From the NCBI GenBank assembly GCA_013205155.1, contig JABMMT010000275.1:1-23188 (forward strand): a stretch of 23,188 bases of DNA, read 5' to 3'. Positions 7,346-14,501 of this stretch are shown here, piece by piece. The translations under genes were made by a program, and so were the position numbers. This DNA is from Betaproteobacteria bacterium. Its GTDB lineage: Bacteria > Pseudomonadota > Gammaproteobacteria > Burkholderiales > Burkholderiaceae. The notes under the pieces are model-generated. The model did not search any database and had not been told where the DNA came from. It worked only from the letters and a program-made list of their open reading frames with translations. The first letter of the stretch is position 1, and each line of letters starts with the position of its first letter.

Positions 7346-8143
7346 TTAAGCAATCAGATATCCATCGTCACACATAATAGTGTGACCATTTACTAATAGA
7401 GAGGCATCGCTTCCCAAAAATATTGCAGCTCCAACCAACTCTCTTGGCAAACCTAAACGATCTCTAAGCATTCTTCCCTTTATGAAATCTGCAGTGACAG
7501 ATGTAGTCGTAGCGGCTTTTTTAGTTAGTGGAGAGTCCATTAATGTTGGGCCTATCCCATTTACTCTTACCCCTCTGGATCCCCATTCCAATGCAAAAGA
7601 TTTAGTTAATTGAACAACCCCACCTTTTGATGCCAAATATGCACTTGCAAGCGGGTACGCAATAAAGCCACCGATTGAGGCAATATTAATTATGCTGCCT
7701 TTTTCCTGCTTCAACATTATGTTGCCAAAAACTTGTCCAGCTAGATATGTTCCCTTTAAGTTTAGGTTCAAAATAAAATCTAATTTATCTTCTGGAAAAT
7801 CTTCTGCGGGACACCGAAAGGCAGATCCTGCACTGTTGACCAAGATATCTACCCTTGAATAACTCTTCAACACTTCTAATGAAGCTGATACCAGGTCATC
7901 TTTTGAAGTCACGTCACATTGAATACTCTTCACAGAGCCACCTTGTGATTTTATGACTGACTCTGTCTCGAGCATTCCTTCACTATTAACATCTAGGAGC
8001 GCTACTTTTACGCCGACTTGCGCGTAGCCGATAGCGATAGCAGCCCCTAAACCGCTACCGCCACCAGTAACCACTGCCACTCGATCCCTTAAATCAAAAA
8101 GAGTTGAGGCATATCCGCTTGGAACTACGTCAGAATCACTCAT
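7346..8143 (-). CDS. Short-chain dehydrogenase/reductase in the E1 operon
   Basis: A classical SDR of 265 aa. The cofactor motif TGGGSGLG is near residues 26-33, VALLDVNSEG carries the acidic residue that favours NAD+, NSAG stands in for NNAG, and the catalytic set is Ser near 155 with YLASK near 168. The C-terminal DDGYLIA is typical. It sits 8 bp after E1 alpha with AGGGAA before its ATG and 3 bp before the dehydratase gene. Placement next to a sugar-acid dehydratase suggests oxidation of a hydroxyl on the sugar acid or on the 2-keto-3-deoxy product, as in the L-fucose and L-rhamnose oxidative routes. This is inference from neighbours. Confidence 0.85.
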   Translation of the reverse strand: MSDSDVVPSGYASTLFDLRDRVAVVTGGGSGLGAAIAIGYAQVGVKVALLDVNSEGMLETESVIKSQGGSVKSIQCDVTSKDDLVSASLEVLKSYSRVDILVNSAGSAFRCPAEDFPEDKLDFILNLNLKGTYLAGQVFGNIMLKQEKGSIINIASIGGFIAYPLASAYLASKGGVVQLTKSFALEWGSRGVRVNGIGPTLMDSPLTKKAATTTSVTADFIKGRMLRDRLGLPRELVGAAIFLGSDASLLVNGHTIMCDDGYLIA

Positions 8144-8151
8144 TTCCCTAT

Positions 8152-9135
8152 TTACCCTTTCGCGCTCACATGCTGCATTAGTGTGCTCAGGTCTGGGCCG
8201 TCACTTTCCAAAACTGTCTCTATTGCTTTGGCAACTCGAGCTGAAATATCTGATTTCATTTTTTCAAGGCCCGCTTCATTTAAGTCACCTTTTGAAATCA
8301 GTTTGTTAGCAGCTATATCTAGTGGATCTCTTTTTTTCCACTCATCAAGTTCACCCGGTGTGCGGTAAGTAGCTGGATCAGATCTTGAATGTCCGCTGTA
8401 ACGATAAGTCTTAGCTTCAATAAGCGAAGGCCCATTTCCAGCTCGCGCAAAATCTACTGCCGACTGAATTGCCGTAATAATTGCATCAACATCTTGTCCG
8501 TCCACTATTTCCTTGCGCATTGCATAGGAGTCAGCTCTATCAGCTAAATCAGCTATCGGTGTACTTAGGTTAATACGTGTGTATTCACCATAAAGATTAT
8601 TTTCAATTACAAATATGACAGGCAGCTTAAATATGCTTGCCATATTCAACGTTTCATGGAATGCACCGATATTTGTCGAGCCATCTCCAAAGATTGTGAG
8701 GGCGACTGAGTCATTATTTTTTAGTTTTGCTGCAAGAGCCACACCCGCTGCAACTGGTAATCCAGCACCAACAATTGCAAATGTTGGCATTAGCCCAACA
8801 CTTGCATCCATCAAGTGCATTGAGCCACCGATTCCGCCTGAGCATCCGATGACTCGTCCACAGATTTCACCAAGAACTCCTTCGGGAGTAACTCCCAGTG
8901 CAAGGGCTGCTGCATGTCCGCGGTATGTACAGGTCACTACATCCGTTGGCCTTAAGACACTTGCGATTCCAACTGAAACCGCTTCTTGACCATTTGCCAA
9001 GTGAGTGCTTCCGCGCACATGCCCATCGTTATAAAGAGTCTGAATACTTTCTTCAACCGCGCGAATTTCTAGCATTCGCTCTAAGCGGCCCATTTCCGTT
9101 TTTAGCTGACTTCTCCGTGATAGCGATGTAACCAT
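8152..9135 (-). CDS. TPP-dependent 2-oxoacid dehydrogenase E1 component, alpha subunit
   Basis: A protein of 327 aa from the ATG at 9135, the usual size for PDH/acetoin-dehydrogenase E1 alpha. The start is fixed by a TAATG overlap with the E1 beta stop and by GGAAGGAG 7 nt upstream; longer frames run into E1 beta and are not credible. The thiamine-diphosphate motif begins GDGSTNIGAFHE at residue 150 and ends at the Asn pair N179-N180. The active-site loop SGHSRSDPATYR lies near residues 270-285. With E1 beta it should form an alpha2beta2 enzyme that decarboxylates a 2-oxoacid and acylates a lipoyl carrier. It is more like the acetoin/branched-chain group than house-keeping PDH. No E2 or E3 gene is adjacent. 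Confidence 0.92.
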   Translation of the reverse strand: MVTSLSRRSQLKTEMGRLERMLEIRAVEESIQTLYNDGHVRGSTHLANGQEAVSVGIASVLRPTDVVTCTYRGHAAALALGVTPEGVLGEICGRVIGCSGGIGGSMHLMDASVGLMPTFAIVGAGLPVAAGVALAAKLKNNDSVALTIFGDGSTNIGAFHETLNMASIFKLPVIFVIENNLYGEYTRINLSTPIADLADRADSYAMRKEIVDGQDVDAIITAIQSAVDFARAGNGPSLIEAKTYRYSGHSRSDPATYRTPGELDEWKKRDPLDIAANKLISKGDLNEAGLEKMKSDISARVAKAIETVLESDGPDLSTLMQHVSAKG

Positions 9136-10142
9136 TATTTTGCTCCTTCCCACCAAGCAGCGGGGCATTTGCCTGTTTTTAAAAGCTCGCTGATTTGCGA
9201 TACAACGTATTCTGAGCTTGGTAAATATCTCTTTTCGAGTTCTTGGGCATATGGGATTGGTGCATCTGGAGATGTAATTCTGTGTGGAGGGGTTTTCAAT
9301 TGTCCCCACAATTTTGATACGACTTCAGAACAAATTTCTGCACCCCACCCACCTGAGTATGAGCTTTCTTCCACTACAACAAGTCTGCCGGTTTTTGCCA
9401 CTGATTTCATCACGGATGCTTTGTCCCATGGGATCAAAGTTTGTAAATCAATAATTTCTGCAGACCACTCGGATTGAGATTCAAGTGCAGCATGTGCAGT
9501 TAAAACAGTGCTTCCAATTGCAACGATAGTTACATCTGAACCTTCAGTAACTTTACGTGCTTGGCCAATTGGAATAATTCCAGCCTCACCAGTAACTACA
9601 TCGCCTCTCTCGCCATAAAGACCCTTATGCTCAAGAATTACAACTGGGTCGTTGCTTCGAATAGCACTTCTGAGAAGCCCGTACATAGATTGTGGGCTTG
9701 AAGGAATTACTAGACTTATTCCTGCATTGCCTCTAAACCACTGATCTAAGATTTGAGAGTGTTGGCATCCAAATCCCATACCCGCGCCTGCAGCTGCTCG
9801 AATCGTTAGAGGCACTTGATATGCACCGCGGGATAGATATCTAAAAAAAGCTCCTTGAGTCGTAAGTTGATCTAAGGCAACTCCAATGAACTCAATAAAC
9901 ATCATCTCAACCACAGGGCGCATCCCCATTGCTGCTGCCCCTACGCCCGCCCCCAGGAACGCCATTTCAGAAATAGGTGTATCAATCACTCGAGTTTCGC
10001 CAAATTTTTCAATCAAACCTTCAGTTGCTTTAAAGGGACCACCAGAACCAATATCTTCACCCATAAGGAATACGTTCGGGTCACTTTCCATTTCATCAGA
10101 AAGTGCCTGAATCACTGCTTGGCGCGTACGCATGACTGTCAT
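9135..10142 (-). CDS. TPP-dependent 2-oxoacid dehydrogenase E1 component, beta subunit
   Basis: A 335-aa transketolase-like beta subunit, near the family norm of 325-340 aa. GEDIG is at residues 28-32, TPISE with the TPP-activating E59 follows, and the segment GFGCQHSQ carries the catalytic-pocket histidine near residue 128. The transketolase C-terminal domain begins near residue 200. Its ATG overlaps the TGA of the upstream isomerase-like gene (ATGA), and its TAA overlaps the E1 alpha ATG by one base, so the subunits are translationally coupled. Operon partners (VOC, isomerase-like, SDR, acid-sugar dehydratase) suggest the substrate is a sugar-derived 2-oxoacid, not pyruvate. Confidence 0.93.
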   Translation of the reverse strand: MTVMRTRQAVIQALSDEMESDPNVFLMGEDIGSGGPFKATEGLIEKFGETRVIDTPISEMAFLGAGVGAAAMGMRPVVEMMFIEFIGVALDQLTTQGAFFRYLSRGAYQVPLTIRAAAGAGMGFGCQHSQILDQWFRGNAGISLVIPSSPQSMYGLLRSAIRSNDPVVILEHKGLYGERGDVVTGEAGIIPIGQARKVTEGSDVTIVAIGSTVLTAHAALESQSEWSAEIIDLQTLIPWDKASVMKSVAKTGRLVVVEESSYSGGWGAEICSEVVSKLWGQLKTPPHRITSPDAPIPYAQELEKRYLPSSEYVVSQISELLKTGKCPAAWWEGAK

Positions 10143-10435
10143 TTGATTTCACCATATCTCTTTGGATCATTTGGATGTTCTGCTAACGGCCAAATTTCTA
10201 CTTCAAGCCATGGAAAGAATGGAAGGCTTGAAATCGCTGTATGAAGTTGAGTTGCATCAGGAGCAACCCAAATTCCAACATTTGACTTCTGGCCAGTTCG
10301 GCGCCAAATTTTTTTAATTACCCCTTCCTCCGCAAGCACGCTTGCACGAGCACTTTCTGCTTTAGCCAATGAAGACAATAATTCCTTGTCTCCATCCGCA
10401 GGGTAAGTGTTCTTAATTAAAACCATAAATTCCAT
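10139..10435 (-). CDS. Muconolactone delta-isomerase-family small protein
   Basis: A 98-aa ferredoxin-like-fold protein of the muconolactone isomerase family, about the family's length. The signature is visible: an MEFMVLI opening strand, a helix with an RA...L.E.G.I segment, IWRRTG near residue 50, then SSLPFFPWLEVEIWPLAEHP, which parallels SLPLFPYM...V..L..HP in known enzymes. The ATG at 10435 is preferred to an in-frame upstream start because it follows the VOC stop by 4 nt and has AGGGCGAG upstream. No aromatic-ring degradation genes are nearby, so a beta-ketoadipate role is unlikely. It may isomerise or hydrolyse an intermediate in the sugar-acid pathway; the true function is unknown. 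Confidence 0.75.
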   Translation of the reverse strand: MEFMVLIKNTYPADGDKELLSSLAKAESARASVLAEEGVIKKIWRRTGQKSNVGIWVAPDATQLHTAISSLPFFPWLEVEIWPLAEHPNDPKRYGEIK

Positions 10436-10439
10436 AACA

Positions 10440-10913
10440 TCACTCGCCCTTATACTCGCCAAAAGATTTTGAACTTTGAATTAGCTCCACTCGAACACCG
10501 TCAGGATCGATCATATAAATTGCACGTCCACCTTTATTTGGACCCATGGTTGGTGTCACAGGAGCAGAAACACTTTTTACGCCTTTTTCTGTTAATTGCT
10601 TGTACCACTCATCAACATCGTCAACAAAAAAAGCAATATGGGCAATACCTGGATTGGCATTTCCATGGTCAATATCTTTCAAATCAACATTTCCATACTC
10701 TAGAAGTTCTAGAAATACGTCTACCCCTGGCATTTTTAAAATCGTTGCATTGAGATCGACATCCTTATAACCCGTCAATACGCCTATGTACTCTGCTTGC
10801 GGATTCCAAGTAAATACTTCTTCAAACCCGAGAAGGTCCTTATAAAACTTGGTTGATTCGCGCAATGACCTTACAGAGATTCCTGTGTGATGCGCCTTAG
10901 TAATCTGGGCCAA
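10440..10913 (-). CDS. VOC (glyoxalase/epimerase-fold) metalloprotein
   Basis: A 157-aa vicinal-oxygen-chelate protein with two beta-alpha-beta-beta-beta halves. Likely metal ligands are the His in HHTGI (residues 8-12), the Glu in VFLELLEYG, the His in GIAHIAF, and the Glu in GVRVELIQ near residue 146. The start codon is TTG at 10913; no other start exists nearby and GAGGGGGG about 7 nt upstream supports it. It is the first gene of a six-gene operon. The layout fits glyoxalase I, methylmalonyl-CoA epimerase or an extradiol-type enzyme equally well. Epimerisation or isomerisation of a sugar-acid or acyl-CoA intermediate is plausible but not shown. Confidence 0.8.
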   Translation of the reverse strand: MAQITKAHHTGISVRSLRESTKFYKDLLGFEEVFTWNPQAEYIGVLTGYKDVDLNATILKMPGVDVFLELLEYGNVDLKDIDHGNANPGIAHIAFFVDDVDEWYKQLTEKGVKSVSAPVTPTMGPNKGGRAIYMIDPDGVRVELIQSSKSFGEYKGE

Positions 10914-10952
10914 CTTTTATCCCCCCTCTTCAGAGCTTTTCGGGCTCTGCCT

Positions 10953-10981
10953 AGGCTATGTGAGGCTGTTGGGTTCGTCAA
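10953..10981 (-). promoter_or_regulatory. Promoter of the VOC-E1-dehydratase operon
   Basis: On the minus strand, TTGACG (10981-10976) and TAGCCT (10958-10953) are 17 bp apart. The -35 coincides with one half of the operator at 10977-10990. The predicted transcript starts near 10946. A 6-bp stem (CAGAGC/GCTCTG, about 10931-10949) falls at the very start of the leader and ends close to the ribosome-binding site. Confidence 0.68.
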
Positions 10982-10990
10982 CCGATTGAC
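10977..10990. promoter_or_regulatory. LacI-type operator, VOC-E1 operon
   Basis: GTCAACCGATTGAC is identical over all 14 bases to the operator at 13930-13943 and has the same GTCAANCGNTTGAC form as the one at 6159. It lies between the 3' end of the LacI gene and the VOC gene and overlaps the predicted -35 box. Confidence 0.8.
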
Positions 10991-10999
10991 TTTAGAAAT

Positions 11000-12040
11000 T
11001 TAGCGCTTGGGCTTGGCCGATGAATCTCGCACCACCAATACTGGTGGCGTATCCACGATCAGATGGCTGGGCATTCCTCCACTAATAATCCTAAGAAGCA
11101 AGTCCACGGACTGGCTCCCCATCTCGACTGTGGGTAAATGAATAGTTGTTAAGGATGGAGTCAGGTAATTTGCGATATCACTATCATGGAGAGCCGCAAC
11201 TCTGATTTCATTTGGAATTTTTACGCCCAATTCATGTGCCGCTCTTATGAAGCCGATTCCCATCATGATAGTTGATACAAAAACAACATCGGGCCTTGAT
11301 TTCTTTGTTAGTAATTCGAGGCCAGCTTTTCTACCTGCTTCCATTCCCCAAGAATTTCCTTCAATAACTATCTGCTTAAGCTTATTTCTTGCGACCGCGC
11401 TTTCGAAACCCTTTCGACGTCTTTGTGTTGTATCTATATTTGGGGGACCAAATATTCCGGCGATTGACTTAGCTCCAAATTGGGCAAGGTGATCAACGGC
11501 TAGTGATGCTCCTAGTTCATCATTGACTGTGACGCTGGCTGATACACCCTTAACCCGGCGATTAACCACAACTACAGATTTATAGTGGTCTAAAATTTCC
11601 TTTTTCAAGAAAGTATCAGACAGAGTGCCTGAAGCAATTAAAAGTCCATCCACTTGCCCACGTTCAAGTAAATCAGTAAAAGTCTTTTCTGAATCTCCTT
11701 CAGCGTGGTCTCCAATCAAAATGCCATATCCAAGTTCTTTGCAGCGCTGCTCTACCCCAGTGATGATGGCCGAGTACATTGGGTTTGCCATATCTGGAAG
11801 TAATAGGCCAATCATCTGGGTACGAGCAGTTTTCAACATTCTTGCAGCCGAATTAGCGCGATAACCTAATTCTTGAACCGCATCTAAAACACGCTGACGT
11901 GTAGCTGGAGATGCGCTTGCCTTAGGGTCATTATTAACAATTCGGGACACAAGACTAGGGTCTACTTTTGCAATTCGCGCAACGTCTCTAATAGTTGCGC
12001 GTGCTTGATTAACATCATTCGTTTTTCCGCTTTTAACCAT
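11000..12040 (-). CDS. LacI-family transcriptional regulator
   Basis: A 346-aa LacI/GalR protein of normal length. The N-terminal helix-turn-helix reads TIRDVARIAKVDPSLVSRIV at residues 16-35, followed by the linker region YRANSAARMLKT that forms the hinge helix. The periplasmic-binding-protein-like sensor domain begins MIGLLLPDM near residue 73. It sits between two operons that carry identical 14-bp palindromes with a central CG, which is what this family recognises. I infer that it represses the transporter operon, the E1 operon and the divergent dehydratase/CoA operon, with a pathway sugar or intermediate as inducer. Its own promoter shows no copy of the operator, so autoregulation is not evident. 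Confidence 0.93.
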   Translation of the reverse strand: MVKSGKTNDVNQARATIRDVARIAKVDPSLVSRIVNNDPKASASPATRQRVLDAVQELGYRANSAARMLKTARTQMIGLLLPDMANPMYSAIITGVEQRCKELGYGILIGDHAEGDSEKTFTDLLERGQVDGLLIASGTLSDTFLKKEILDHYKSVVVVNRRVKGVSASVTVNDELGASLAVDHLAQFGAKSIAGIFGPPNIDTTQRRRKGFESAVARNKLKQIVIEGNSWGMEAGRKAGLELLTKKSRPDVVFVSTIMMGIGFIRAAHELGVKIPNEIRVAALHDSDIANYLTPSLTTIHLPTVEMGSQSVDLLLRIISGGMPSHLIVDTPPVLVVRDSSAKPKR

Positions 12041-12142
12041 GGCCTCTAGGTATCCTCAGTTTCGCCTATTCATTAACTCATTCGGATTGTAATATACGGG
12101 AGACTATAGGGAATAGCCCTATCAATGTTGATTTGAGGAATT
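12041..12142. promoter_or_regulatory. Divergent promoter region of lacI-type gene and YrdC-like gene
   Basis: This 102-bp spacer carries a perfect 6-bp inverted repeat, ATAGGG (12106-12111) and CCCTAT (12117-12122), just upstream of the plus-strand gene. A TACAAT hexamer on the minus strand could be a -10 for the regulator gene. No GTCAANCGNTTGAC operator is present. I cannot assign either promoter with confidence. Confidence 0.4.
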
Positions 12143-12772
12143 TTGGGCATAGCCAGGTCTATTGCAAAGAAGTCAATTAGCAGCAAAACGATCATAGAAG
12201 TCTGCGCTGCGATACATGCGGGTCGCTTGGTAATTTTACCAGCAACTTCAGGCTACATCCTTGCTTGCGATGCTCAAAATACTTCAGCGATAACGGATCT
12301 AAATCTGCTAAGAGAAAATGTTGAGGAACACATTCTTTCGATGATATTTTCATCTATCACTCAAATGGATAGCGAAGTGACCATTCCTCATCTAGATGAA
12401 GAAGCCAAAAGATACATCGAGAATGGTCAATTAACATTGGTTCTTCCTCGGGATGACTCTATGCGAGTAAATTCAAGCAAGTTTAAAGAATTGGTAGCTG
12501 TCAATATTCCTAATAATCAGAGTATAAAGAAGTTATTAGAGACTTCAGGGCCTTGCGCAGTTGCTGCAGCAGCTATGCCTGGGCAAGGATTACCGTTAGC
12601 TATTAAAGATATTAGTTTAAAAATTCGAGGTGGCGTCGAATATATCTTAGATAGTGGCCAGATCTCAGGGACAGTTTCTTCAGTTGTAAGTTTCGAGAAG
12701 AGAAAGCCTTCAATTTCAAGAATTGGTGCAGTGCAAGAAGGGATAATTAATAAGCTATTTCCAGAAATTTAG
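12143..12772 (+). CDS. Degenerate YrdC/Sua5-like protein
   Basis: A 209-aa protein that resembles the YrdC/TsaC fold: GRLVILPATSGYILACDA parallels the G(G)xVAxPTeTvYGLgcda opening, LTLVLPRDD parallels the central LTlVL strand, and VAVNIPNN with GPCAVAAA and VEYILDSGQISGTVSSVV parallels the C-terminal half. The KGRP motif and SxN-type residues expected of an active threonylcarbamoyl-AMP synthase are absent or changed. The TTG start at 12143 follows GAGGAA by 5 nt. It is divergent from the LacI gene and overlaps the convergent dehydratase stop by 4 bp. It may bind a nucleotide or a pathway ligand; a house-keeping tRNA-modification role looks unlikely. Confidence 0.6.
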   Translation: MGIARSIAKKSISSKTIIEVCAAIHAGRLVILPATSGYILACDAQNTSAITDLNLLRENVEEHILSMIFSSITQMDSEVTIPHLDEEAKRYIENGQLTLVLPRDDSMRVNSSKFKELVAVNIPNNQSIKKLLETSGPCAVAAAAMPGQGLPLAIKDISLKIRGGVEYILDSGQISGTVSSVVSFEKRKPSISRIGAVQEGIINKLFPEI

Positions 12773-13899
12773 TTAAAAATCCCCTCTGGATCTTCAAATT
12801 TTTGCGAAAGAATCCAATCCTTATTTAGTAGGTTTCCAAAGCCATTCTCTTCTGGAAGTGGGCTCATGTAGCCGCCCATCATAATTTCAGGTTGCCGCAA
12901 GCTGTCAGCGTAGGGATCCACTCCAGTCCAAGGAACTCCCCATTCAATTGGTACTGATGCGTGGCCCCAAGCGCTAAAAACTTGACTATGGACGTGTGCA
13001 AACATGTGCGGTGCAAAATCTATATTTGAATCAAGGCATTGCTTAACTATCTTCTTTCCACCCGTTATCCCACCCATACAGGTCAAATCAATGCGTACGA
13101 CATCAACAGCAGATTTTGCAATTAAAGATTCTGGGTAATAAATTCCCCCTTGTTCGTCCCCCATGGCAATAGGGATTCGAGTTCGTTGACGAAGATCGGA
13201 AACTACTTGGGCATTTCCTGGTGGAAAGACATCTTCAAACCAGCCTAAGTTAACGTTCCCCAATAAGTTCAATAGATCCATTGCAGAATTGACATCATCA
13301 AAAATCCAGGCAGCATCACAACCAATCCATGCATCGGGGGCTGCTTTTCGTGCTGCTAATAACCGTTCAGCGGTTGCTAGATTATTTATACCTACCGGAG
13401 CTTTGAATCTCCGCCAACCTTTTTTATAAAGCTCACTTACTTGTTCAAATACTTCAGCGCCGCCCATTTTTGCTGGCGGATAGCCAATGATTGCTGTAGC
13501 AGGCATTGGTTCAAGAGTTCCACCCAGAAGGCTTGAAATCGACTGATTAGACTGTTTTGCAAGTGCGTCCCATGTAGCTAGATCAAGCATCGATAGCGCT
13601 CTTAAGCCCAACCCAGCAGAGTGCGAGGCCAAACTTCTACGTAAAGCAATCGCATATGTTTTTTCAACATCTTCAGCGCTTGCTCCTAAATAGATGTCTT
13701 TTAATGTCTTTCGTATCTGCTCTGCGACTGCGCCATCGCGTGTGAGAGTAAATGCCCAGCCTTCTACACCTGACTTTAAAGTTACTCTGACAACCACGTA
13801 TTCCCGTGTTTTCATAATCCAATCACCAAAAACAACCGGCGCGGGCAGTTCTCCAGCAACTGTGGCGACGTTGATGCTGGAAATGGTTGAAGCGCTCAT
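12769..13899 (-). CDS. Mandelate racemase/enolase-superfamily acid-sugar dehydratase, copy 2
   Basis: A 376-aa paralogue of the 6203-7342 protein. The active site is intact by position: K166, metal ligands D195, E222 and E249, and the His-Asp dyad H298 with D271. As in copy 1, the residue two before the lysine is arginine (R164-F-K166). The two copies share segments such as GDEQGG, PHMF and IEWGVP but differ through much of the capping domain, so different or sequential acid substrates are likely. ATG 13899 has no ribosome-binding site, and the predicted transcription start is the ATG itself, so the mRNA is probably leaderless. It is monocistronic and shares its operator with the divergent CoA operon. 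Confidence 0.88.
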   Translation of the reverse strand: MSASTISSINVATVAGELPAPVVFGDWIMKTREYVVVRVTLKSGVEGWAFTLTRDGAVAEQIRKTLKDIYLGASAEDVEKTYAIALRRSLASHSAGLGLRALSMLDLATWDALAKQSNQSISSLLGGTLEPMPATAIIGYPPAKMGGAEVFEQVSELYKKGWRRFKAPVGINNLATAERLLAARKAAPDAWIGCDAAWIFDDVNSAMDLLNLLGNVNLGWFEDVFPPGNAQVVSDLRQRTRIPIAMGDEQGGIYYPESLIAKSAVDVVRIDLTCMGGITGGKKIVKQCLDSNIDFAPHMFAHVHSQVFSAWGHASVPIEWGVPWTGVDPYADSLRQPEIMMGGYMSPLPEENGFGNLLNKDWILSQKFEDPEGIFN

Positions 13900-13905
13900 G
13901 AATGA

Positions 13906-13934
13906 AAAGTAAACCTAGCCCCCTTTTTAGTCAA
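13906..13934 (-). promoter_or_regulatory. Leaderless promoter of dehydratase copy 2
   Basis: On the minus strand, TTGACT (13934-13929) and TACTTT (13911-13906) are 17 bp apart. The expected start, 7 nt beyond the -10, is 13899, the A of the ATG. No Shine-Dalgarno is present, consistent with a leaderless message. The -35 lies inside the shared palindrome. Confidence 0.72.
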
Positions 13935-13954
13935 CCGATTGACTAAAAAGGGGG
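13919..13954. promoter_or_regulatory. 36-bp palindromic operator between divergent promoters
   Basis: The core GTCAACCGATTGAC (13930-13943) is identical to the operator at 10977. The symmetry continues 11 bp on each side (five C, five T, then A against its complement), giving 17 of 18 matched pairs over 36 bp. Both the leftward and rightward -35 boxes lie within the core and both spacers begin with the A5G5 arms, so the two promoters are mirror images. Binding of one LacI dimer would shut both. Confidence 0.82.
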
Positions 13955-13967
13955 TTCGGCTTAAGGT
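13939..13967 (+). promoter_or_regulatory. Promoter of the MaoC-CaiB-CitE operon
   Basis: TTGACT (13939-13944) and TAAGGT (13962-13967) are separated by 17 bp. The predicted start near 13974 leaves a leader of about 33 nt with AAGGA before the ATG at 14007. The -35 is the right half of the shared operator. Confidence 0.72.
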
Positions 13968-14006
13968 ATGGTCAAGAAATTGAAGAACTAATGGCAAGGA
14001 TCAGCG

Positions 14007-14501
14007 ATGACACGTGAATTTGATGCCCGAGCTGATCGGTATGGGCATTTTTATGATGAATTTGAGGTTGGTGATATTTACCGCCACTGGCCGGGGAAAA
14101 CTATAACCGAATCTGAAGATCATCTTTACTGCATGTTAACTATGGCCAGTAGCCCACTTCATATTGATTCTCACTTTGCCAAGACTGAAATGCCTCAGGG
14201 GGAAAATATTGTTGTGGGTACTTATATCTATGCATTATTAACTGGAATGTCAGTAGTTGATATTTCAGGAAAAGCAATTGCAAGTTTGGGAGTGAAGGAA
14301 CTCAGCCATTTATTACCAGTTTTTCATGGAGATACTATTTATGCCTCTACTGAAATACTAAATAAGAGACTTTCCAAGTCAAAAATAAATCAGGGAATTA
14401 TAACTGTTAAGACATCAGGAACTAACCAGAATAGTCAAGTAATATGCACTTTTGAGCGTTCATTCCTCGTTCCTTTACAAGGACAACACAATGAATTCTA
14501 A
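14007..14501 (+). CDS. MaoC-like hotdog acyl-CoA hydratase/dehydratase, copy 1
   Basis: A 164-aa single-hotdog protein of the MaoC type, like mesaconyl-CoA or itaconyl-CoA hydratases: HFYDEFEVGDIYRH at the N-terminus, a long central helix, and PVFHGDTIYASTE, which parallels PVFxGDTIY in the family. The hydratase motif has H52, but the residue five before it, Asp in R-specific hydratases, is A47. This copy may therefore be a non-catalytic partner or use another acid. AAGGA lies 7-8 nt before the ATG. It is the first gene of the seven-gene plus-strand operon and overlaps the CaiB gene by 11 bp. Together with copy 2 it would serve one or two hydration steps. Confidence 0.85.
   Translation: MTREFDARADRYGHFYDEFEVGDIYRHWPGKTITESEDHLYCMLTMASSPLHIDSHFAKTEMPQGENIVVGTYIYALLTGMSVVDISGKAIASLGVKELSHLLPVFHGDTIYASTEILNKRLSKSKINQGIITVKTSGTNQNSQVICTFERSFLVPLQGQHNEF

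Noticed and set aside
9136..9309. N-terminal extension of E1 alpha starting at 9309
   Set aside because: It lies wholly inside E1 beta; the ATG at 9135 has a strong ribosome-binding site, a TAATG junction and gives the normal family length.
8152..10142. House-keeping pyruvate dehydrogenase
   Set aside because: No E2 or E3 is adjacent, and the operon is under the sugar-type operator with dehydratase partners, although pyruvate as substrate cannot be excluded from the sequence.
10931..10949. Terminator for the LacI gene in the 10931-10949 hairpin
   Set aside because: The 6-bp stem lacks a T-run on the minus strand and overlaps the predicted start of the next operon's transcript.
12122..12133. 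ATCAATGTTGAT between the LacI and YrdC-like genes as an autoregulatory operator
   Set aside because: The half-sites are 2 bp closer than in the consensus and the centre is not CG, so it does not fit the same protein.
14452..14490. TTG start for the CaiB gene 39 bp upstream
   Set aside because: The ATG at 14491 has AAGGA at good spacing, and the extra residues are out-of-frame MaoC sequence.
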